NCBI RefSeq assembly: GCF_008367235.1 | Contig: NZ_VTZS01000001.1 | Span: 1 to 64,000 of the forward strand | DNA: 64,000 bases | Direction: 5' to 3' | Origin: Pareuzebyella sediminis | GTDB taxonomy: Bacteria > Bacteroidota > Bacteroidia > Flavobacteriales > Flavobacteriaceae | Part shown: piece after piece, positions 59,956-64,000 of the stretch | Numbering within the stretch: position 1 is the stretch's first letter | Layout: each line of letters opens with the position of its first letter | Translations under genes and position numbers: made by a program | Notes under the pieces: generated by a model | Databases searched by the model: none | The model's input: only the letters and a program-made list of their open reading frames with translations | Told to the model about the DNA's origin: nothing

Positions 59956-62160
59956 CTAAACTCGGGTTACTTTATCGATTCCGTTGATTTGCTTTAAATT
60001 ATCGATCAGTTTTTTTAGAATACCATTGTTTTTCACGACGACGGTAATCTTTCCGGTAAAAGTACCTCCATCGGTGCTGAAGTTCAGATTTCGCATATTG
60101 ACATGCATATCATCGGAAATTACTTCGGTAATCTCACTGACCAACCCTAGATTGTCAATTCCTGTGAGCATAATATCGGAACGGAATTCCTCTTGGGAAG
60201 AATCGATCCATTTGGCACTCATAATACGGTAGGCGTAGTGGGCCTGCAACTGAATTGCGTTCGGGCAGTTCTTTTTGTGCACCTTAATGCCATCACTGAC
60301 GGTTACGAACCCAAAGACCTCGTCTCCAGGTATAGGATTGCAGCATTTTGATAAGGTATAATCCAGTTTTTCTTCGTCCTTACCAAAAACGAGCATATCA
60401 TATTTCGAAGTAATCTCATCTTTGTCAATATCCTCAGGTACAGGATTGCGCCGAATCCTGTTTTTTATAAAGCTGATAAAAGCATTGTTATACGATGATG
60501 CAAAATCTTTTATCATTTGATTGTCGATGGCCCCATTGCCGACCCTATAGAACAGGTCAAGACTTGTTTTCAACTTGAAGAAAACGACCATCTTGTTAAT
60601 GGAGTCTTCGTTCAAGTTAATTTTTTGGGACTTCAATTTTCTTCGAAGGATTTCTTTGCCTTCTTGGGCCAATTGTTTTTTTTCTTCGCGTAAGGATGAT
60701 TTAATTTTGGATCTTGCCCTAGCCGTAGTTGCATAATCCAACCAATTTTGATTGGGTTTGGCTTGATCTGAGGTCATGATCTCTACCTGGTCACCACTGT
60801 TCAGGGTGGTGTTAAGAGGAACTAATTTACCATTAACCTTGGCCCCTCGGGTTTGCATGCCCACCTCGGTATGTATGTTAAAGGCAAAGTCAAGAGGGGT
60901 CGCTCCTTTGGGTAGCGATTTTAATTCGCCCTTTGGCGTAAATACGAATATCTCCTTAGAATATAGGTTCAGTTTAAACTCTTCGACAAAGTCCACGGCA
61001 TTGGCGGTGGAATTCTCCATGGCTTCTTGCAACCTATTCAGCCAAATCTCAATACCTTGCTCTTTCTGGTTGCCATGCTTGTATTTGAAATGGGCCGCAT
61101 AACCTTTTTCGGCAATTTCATGCATACGCTCACTACGGATCTGCACCTCTACCCAACGTCCTTTCGGCCCCATTACAGTAATATGTAGCGCCTCGTAGCC
61201 TGTCGATTTAGGTGAAGAGATCCAATCTCTAAGACGTATGGGGTTCGGGGTGAAGTGATCGGTCACTATCGAATAAATTTTCCAAGCCAAGAACTTTTCG
61301 TTTTGCCGATCTGATTTATAGATGATTCGAATGGCAAATTTATCGTAGATCTGGTTGAAACCTACGTTTTGAACCTTCATCTTTCTTCGGATGGAATAAA
61401 TAGATTTCATCCGACCCTTGATATAGTAGTTGAGTCCCTCTTCCTTTAGCGATTTGTCTATTACGCCGCTAAAAGAATCGATATATTCCTGCTGTTCCTC
61501 TTTAGATTCCTCCATCTTTCCCTTGATGTCTTGGTAGACTTCGGGCTCGGTGTATTTCAGGCTGAGATCTTCGAGTTCGGTCTTTATGTTATATAGCCCG
61601 ATCCGGTGTGCCAAGGGGGCATAGATATAAAGGGTTTCCGATGCCATTTGAACTTGCTTGTGTTCCGGCATGGCGTCCATAGTAAGCATGTTATGGTAGC
61701 GATCGGCTATTTTGATGATAATGACCCGAACATCGTCGTGAAGCGTGAGTAGCATCTTACGGAAATTCTCAGCCTGCTGGGAGGTGGTCATGTCTTTTTT
61801 AAGATGCGCTATCTTGGTGAGTCCGTCCACAATTCTGGCGATGGTCTCTCCAAACATACGTTCGATATCGTCTAACGTATATTCGGTGTCTTCGACCACG
61901 TCGTGCAAGAGTGCCGATGCTATGGATACGGCATCAAGGCCGATTTCCGAAGCTACGATTTTGGCCACGGCAATAGGATGGAATACATAGGCCTCCCCAG
62001 ACTTTCTTCTTTGGTTCTTGTGACCGTCTACGGCGACTTCGAAAGCTGACCGAATCAGCTTTTTATCGTCATCCGAGAGATGCTGATAGCTAATACGCAA
62101 CAATTCCTTGTATTGTTTCGCAATTTCCTTGTTTTCCTGTTCTAGGGCAACCTGTGTCAT
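59956..62160 (-). CDS. rel: Bifunctional (p)ppGpp synthetase/hydrolase (Rel/SpoT)
   Basis: A 734-residue stringent-response enzyme with all domains in order. The HD hydrolase domain is at about 40-190, with HPIAVAKI at 61 and LLHDVVED with H86-D87. The synthetase domain is at about 240-350 (YDKFAIRIIYKSD, RLRDWISSPKSTGYEALHI). The TGS domain is near 395 (VFTPKGELKSLPKGATPLDFAFNIHT). A zinc-finger-like region near 590 (SKCCNPIPGDEVFGFVT) and a C-terminal ACT domain (about 655-730) complete it. Both active sites look intact, so it should make and remove ppGpp. A near-consensus promoter lies almost directly before the ATG. Confidence 0.95.
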   Translation of the reverse strand: MTQVALEQENKEIAKQYKELLRISYQHLSDDDKKLIRSAFEVAVDGHKNQRRKSGEAYVFHPIAVAKIVASEIGLDAVSIASALLHDVVEDTEYTLDDIERMFGETIARIVDGLTKIAHLKKDMTTSQQAENFRKMLLTLHDDVRVIIIKIADRYHNMLTMDAMPEHKQVQMASETLYIYAPLAHRIGLYNIKTELEDLSLKYTEPEVYQDIKGKMEESKEEQQEYIDSFSGVIDKSLKEEGLNYYIKGRMKSIYSIRRKMKVQNVGFNQIYDKFAIRIIYKSDRQNEKFLAWKIYSIVTDHFTPNPIRLRDWISSPKSTGYEALHITVMGPKGRWVEVQIRSERMHEIAEKGYAAHFKYKHGNQKEQGIEIWLNRLQEAMENSTANAVDFVEEFKLNLYSKEIFVFTPKGELKSLPKGATPLDFAFNIHTEVGMQTRGAKVNGKLVPLNTTLNSGDQVEIMTSDQAKPNQNWLDYATTARARSKIKSSLREEKKQLAQEGKEILRRKLKSQKINLNEDSINKMVVFFKLKTSLDLFYRVGNGAIDNQMIKDFASSYNNAFISFIKNRIRRNPVPEDIDKDEITSKYDMLVFGKDEEKLDYTLSKCCNPIPGDEVFGFVTVSDGIKVHKKNCPNAIQLQAHYAYRIMSAKWIDSSQEEFRSDIMLTGIDNLGLVSEITEVISDDMHVNMRNLNFSTDGGTFTGKITVVVKNNGILKKLIDNLKQINGIDKVTRV

Positions 62161-62166
62161 ATCAAT

Positions 62167-62197
62167 CTAAAATACCACAATCTTTAATGGTATACAA
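62167..62197 (-). promoter_or_regulatory. Candidate promoter of rel
   Basis: On the minus strand TTG (62197-62195), 20 bases, then TATTTTAG (62174-62167), with one mismatch to TAnnTTTG. Only six bases separate it from the ATG at 62160, so the leader would be very short. Confidence 0.48.
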
Positions 62198-62303
62198 CAA
62201 AAATTGTGCCTTTCAAACCAGAGTAAACGGGCAGCTAGGTACGCTCAAAATCAAAAAAAGCTTTATCCGATTTTACGCCTTACCAAATCGAATCGACGAC
62301 AAT

Positions 62304-63530
62304 TTACTTTTTAAGATTCGAAATTCGTGCATACAGAGGGGGATGCGAATAGTGTACAAAAACATAGGCAGGGTGGGGGGTGAGGTTGCTCAAACTGTTT
62401 TTTGATAACTTTTTTAATGAGGTTATTAAGGGCAGTGCTGCATACGTAGCCTTGGCATAATCATCGGCCTGATACTCAAACTTTCTGGAAAGACGGTTTA
62501 GTATCAATCCGGTAATCTCCGAAATTGGGCTGTACAAGATTCCGAATCCGATTAGGGCCGCATGAAAACTTGCTTGTGAAACGCCAATGGCATAGGACAC
62601 TTCGGGATTATTTACGAATAATGAAAGGATGTAGAGTGTGAGGCCCGTAAGCAACAGTGATGCTATTAGATTGAAAACGATATGCTTCCGCTTATAATGG
62701 CCAACCTCATGGGCCAAGACAGCAACAATTTCTTCTTCCTCCAAATCATTGATCAAAGTGTCGTATAAGGTCACCCGTTTTTCACGGCCAAAACCTGAAA
62801 AGTAAGCATTTGCCTTCGTTGAGCGTTTCGACCCGTCGATAACAAATATGTTCTGGAGCTCGAAACCGACATTTTTAGCATAGGCTTCTATTTTAGATTT
62901 GAGACTCCCCTCTTCCAATGGGGTTTGCTTATTAAATAAGGGCACCACCAATCTACTGTAGAACAGATTCATGAATATGGTGAAAATAGCGACCAATCCC
63001 CAAGCATACACCCAAAAATGGGGTCCTGTTAATTGATAGAACCCCATAATGGCGGCAAGCATTCCACCTCCGATCAAGGCCATCATAAGCCATCCTTTCA
63101 GCTTATCTAGAAAAAATATTTTTTTCGTCGTTTTATTAAATCCGAATTTTTCTTCGATCACGAAGGTCGCATAGTAGGAGAAGGGCAAGGTTACCATATC
63201 GTTACCGATGAGGATGATTCCAAAAAACAACAGCGCCATTGCTATTTGATGGTCGGTAACATTCCTGACCATCTGGTCTACCCATTCGAACCCTCCAAAT
63301 ATTAAAAAGCATAGGGTCAGTACAAGCGAAAAAGTGGAGGTCAATAGCCCAAAACGATAATTTGTTTTTTTGTAAGCCTGTGCTTTTTTGTAATCGTTGA
63401 CATCGAATACATCTTTCAATTCATCGGGTACGGGGTCATTATAGTGTTGTGCGTTCAGGTAGTCAAGCACGGTTTCAACCGTGTATTGTAATACAAGAAT
63501 GAAAATTATAGCGTAGAATAAGGGCGTCAT
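62304..63530 (-). CDS. M48-family zinc protease (Ste24/CAAX-protease type)
   Basis: A 408-residue membrane protease of the Ste24 type. The N-terminal half has several helices (YAIIFILVLQYTVETVLDYL, TFVIEEKFGFNKTTKKIFFLDKLKGW). The metal site is VLAHEVGHYKRKH (HExxH, about 276-280), and ISEITGLILNRLSRKFEYQADDYA supplies the third ligand (the Glu of FEYQAD) near 345. It removes C-terminal peptides or degrades membrane proteins in bacteria; CAAX substrates are absent, so the role is quality control or processing. It lies 140 bases upstream of rel on the same strand. Confidence 0.92.
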   Translation of the reverse strand: MTPLFYAIIFILVLQYTVETVLDYLNAQHYNDPVPDELKDVFDVNDYKKAQAYKKTNYRFGLLTSTFSLVLTLCFLIFGGFEWVDQMVRNVTDHQIAMALLFFGIILIGNDMVTLPFSYYATFVIEEKFGFNKTTKKIFFLDKLKGWLMMALIGGGMLAAIMGFYQLTGPHFWVYAWGLVAIFTIFMNLFYSRLVVPLFNKQTPLEEGSLKSKIEAYAKNVGFELQNIFVIDGSKRSTKANAYFSGFGREKRVTLYDTLINDLEEEEIVAVLAHEVGHYKRKHIVFNLIASLLLTGLTLYILSLFVNNPEVSYAIGVSQASFHAALIGFGILYSPISEITGLILNRLSRKFEYQADDYAKATYAALPLITSLKKLSKNSLSNLTPHPAYVFVHYSHPPLYARISNLKK

Positions 63531-63589
63531 GGTAAAAGTTGCTAGGTATTGTTTTTTTCTTCTCAGGACATAACGTCTGCTCGTAGCAT

Positions 63590-64000
63590 CTATTTGAAGT
63601 TACGCTGCCTTTTTGCCTCAAAGATAAGAATAGCGGCCGATACTGAAACATTCATTGAGTCGATTTGGCCTTGCATTGGTATCTTAATATTTTGGTCGGA
63701 ATTTTGTAACCAGTCCTCCGATAGTCCGACCGATTCGGTACCTACCACTATGGCGGACCCCTTCTCAAAATTAATTTCGGTATAATTCGTCGAAGAAGAT
63801 AATGCGGCGCAATAGGTCTGAATATGATGGGTCTTTAGAAAGGCTATTACTTCGGCCGTACTGCCCACCCCAATACGGTTTGTAAAGAGGCATCCCACAC
63901 TAGAACGGATGATGTTCGGGTTGTACATATCTGTTCTAGGATTGGCTATGATGACGGCATCTAAATTCGCAGCATCGGCCGTACGCAATAAAGCACCGAT
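63590..64000 (-). CDS. TrmH-family RNA methyltransferase (partial, 5' end outside window)
   Basis: The C-terminal SpoU/TrmH domain is complete to the stop but the reading frame continues without a stop to the last base of the window, so the N-terminus lies beyond it. Seen parts: IGALLRTADAANLDAVII (motif 1), NPNIIRSSVGCLF (motif with Ser/Arg), SAIVVGTESVGLSEDW (motif 2, GxExxG) and IPMQGQIDSMNVSVSAAILIFE (motif 3, the knotted C-terminus). It methylates a ribose 2'-OH or similar site on tRNA or rRNA; the target is not readable. It lies just upstream of the M48 gene. Confidence 0.87.
   Translation of the reverse strand: MGALLRTADAANLDAVIIANPRTDMYNPNIIRSSVGCLFTNRIGVGSTAEVIAFLKTHHIQTYCAALSSSTNYTEINFEKGSAIVVGTESVGLSEDWLQNSDQNIKIPMQGQIDSMNVSVSAAILIFEAKRQRNFK

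Noticed and set aside
1-64000. CRISPR array, insertion sequence, prophage or defence island
   Set aside because: No repeated spacers, transposase, integrase, terminal repeats or known defence genes are seen anywhere in the window.

Overview
The window looks like a chromosomal segment of a marine member of the Flavobacteriaceae (Bacteroidota). The sequence is AT-rich. Its intergenic regions carry the Bacteroidota promoter pattern (TTG, about 20 bases, TAnnTTTG), and many genes are of families typical of this group: DUF6048, DUF6452, DUF5916, CCC-motif membrane proteins, OstA-like protein, 6S-Flavo RNA and a carboxypeptidase-regulatory-domain TonB receptor. I see no insertion sequence, prophage, integron or CRISPR array. 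Most of the window is core genome with two or three accessory-looking metabolic clusters.

Layout. 1-101 is the 3' end of a 5S rRNA and its terminator, so an rRNA operon lies to the left. 208-9348 is a tightly packed, mostly overlapping seven-gene plus-strand cluster: a GH88/105-like hydrolase, an Old-Yellow-Enzyme-type flavoprotein, an SDR dehydrogenase, a DUF3311 small membrane protein with a sodium:solute symporter, a DUF1080 (3-keto-sugar hydrolase type) lipoprotein, and a secreted beta-propeller dehydrogenase ending in a copper cupredoxin domain. It reads as a sugar/uronate oxidation and uptake unit without SusC/SusD. 9364-20864 is housekeeping: hemolysin III, ZIP transporter, rRNA methyltransferases (rlmL, rlmD), ornithine aminotransferase, CCC/DUF2752 membrane proteins, an Smr protein and a cysteine desulfurase. 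20893-25726 is a minus-strand envelope operon (M23 endopeptidase, TonB receptor, small secreted protein). 25921-28306 holds a coiled-coil protein, zapA, a 6S RNA and rny, in an order reminiscent of zapA-ssrS in enterobacteria.

29045-32110 encodes a large lipoprotein joining a beta-propeller dehydrogenase, HEAT-like repeats and a c-type haem domain. 32405-39194 is a three-gene operon of transglutaminase-amidoligase, circularly permuted ATP-grasp/alpha-E and a second transglutaminase. It is a predicted peptide or amide-bond system with no assigned product, and the best candidate here for an undescribed pathway. 39254-48081 has minus-strand accessory genes: DUF5916, a GMC oxidoreductase with small partner, PD40, DUF1059, ACT, DUF808 and an amidohydrolase lipoprotein.

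48167-57941 is a conserved flavobacterial minus-strand block: OstA-like, class III aminotransferase, TPR, two tandem DUF368 (polyprenyl-phosphate translocase family), aroE and a DUF349 protein. 58100-64000 carries purA, fur, rel/spoT, an M48 Ste24-type protease and a TrmH-family methyltransferase cut by the window edge.

Regulation. Matches to the Bacteroidota -7 element lie upstream of rlmL, rlmD, rocD, smr, the 19610 lipoprotein, the cysteine desulfurase, the coiled-coil/zapA operon, fur and (imperfectly) rel and DUF349. In two or three cases the element sits so close to the start codon that a leaderless transcript is likely.
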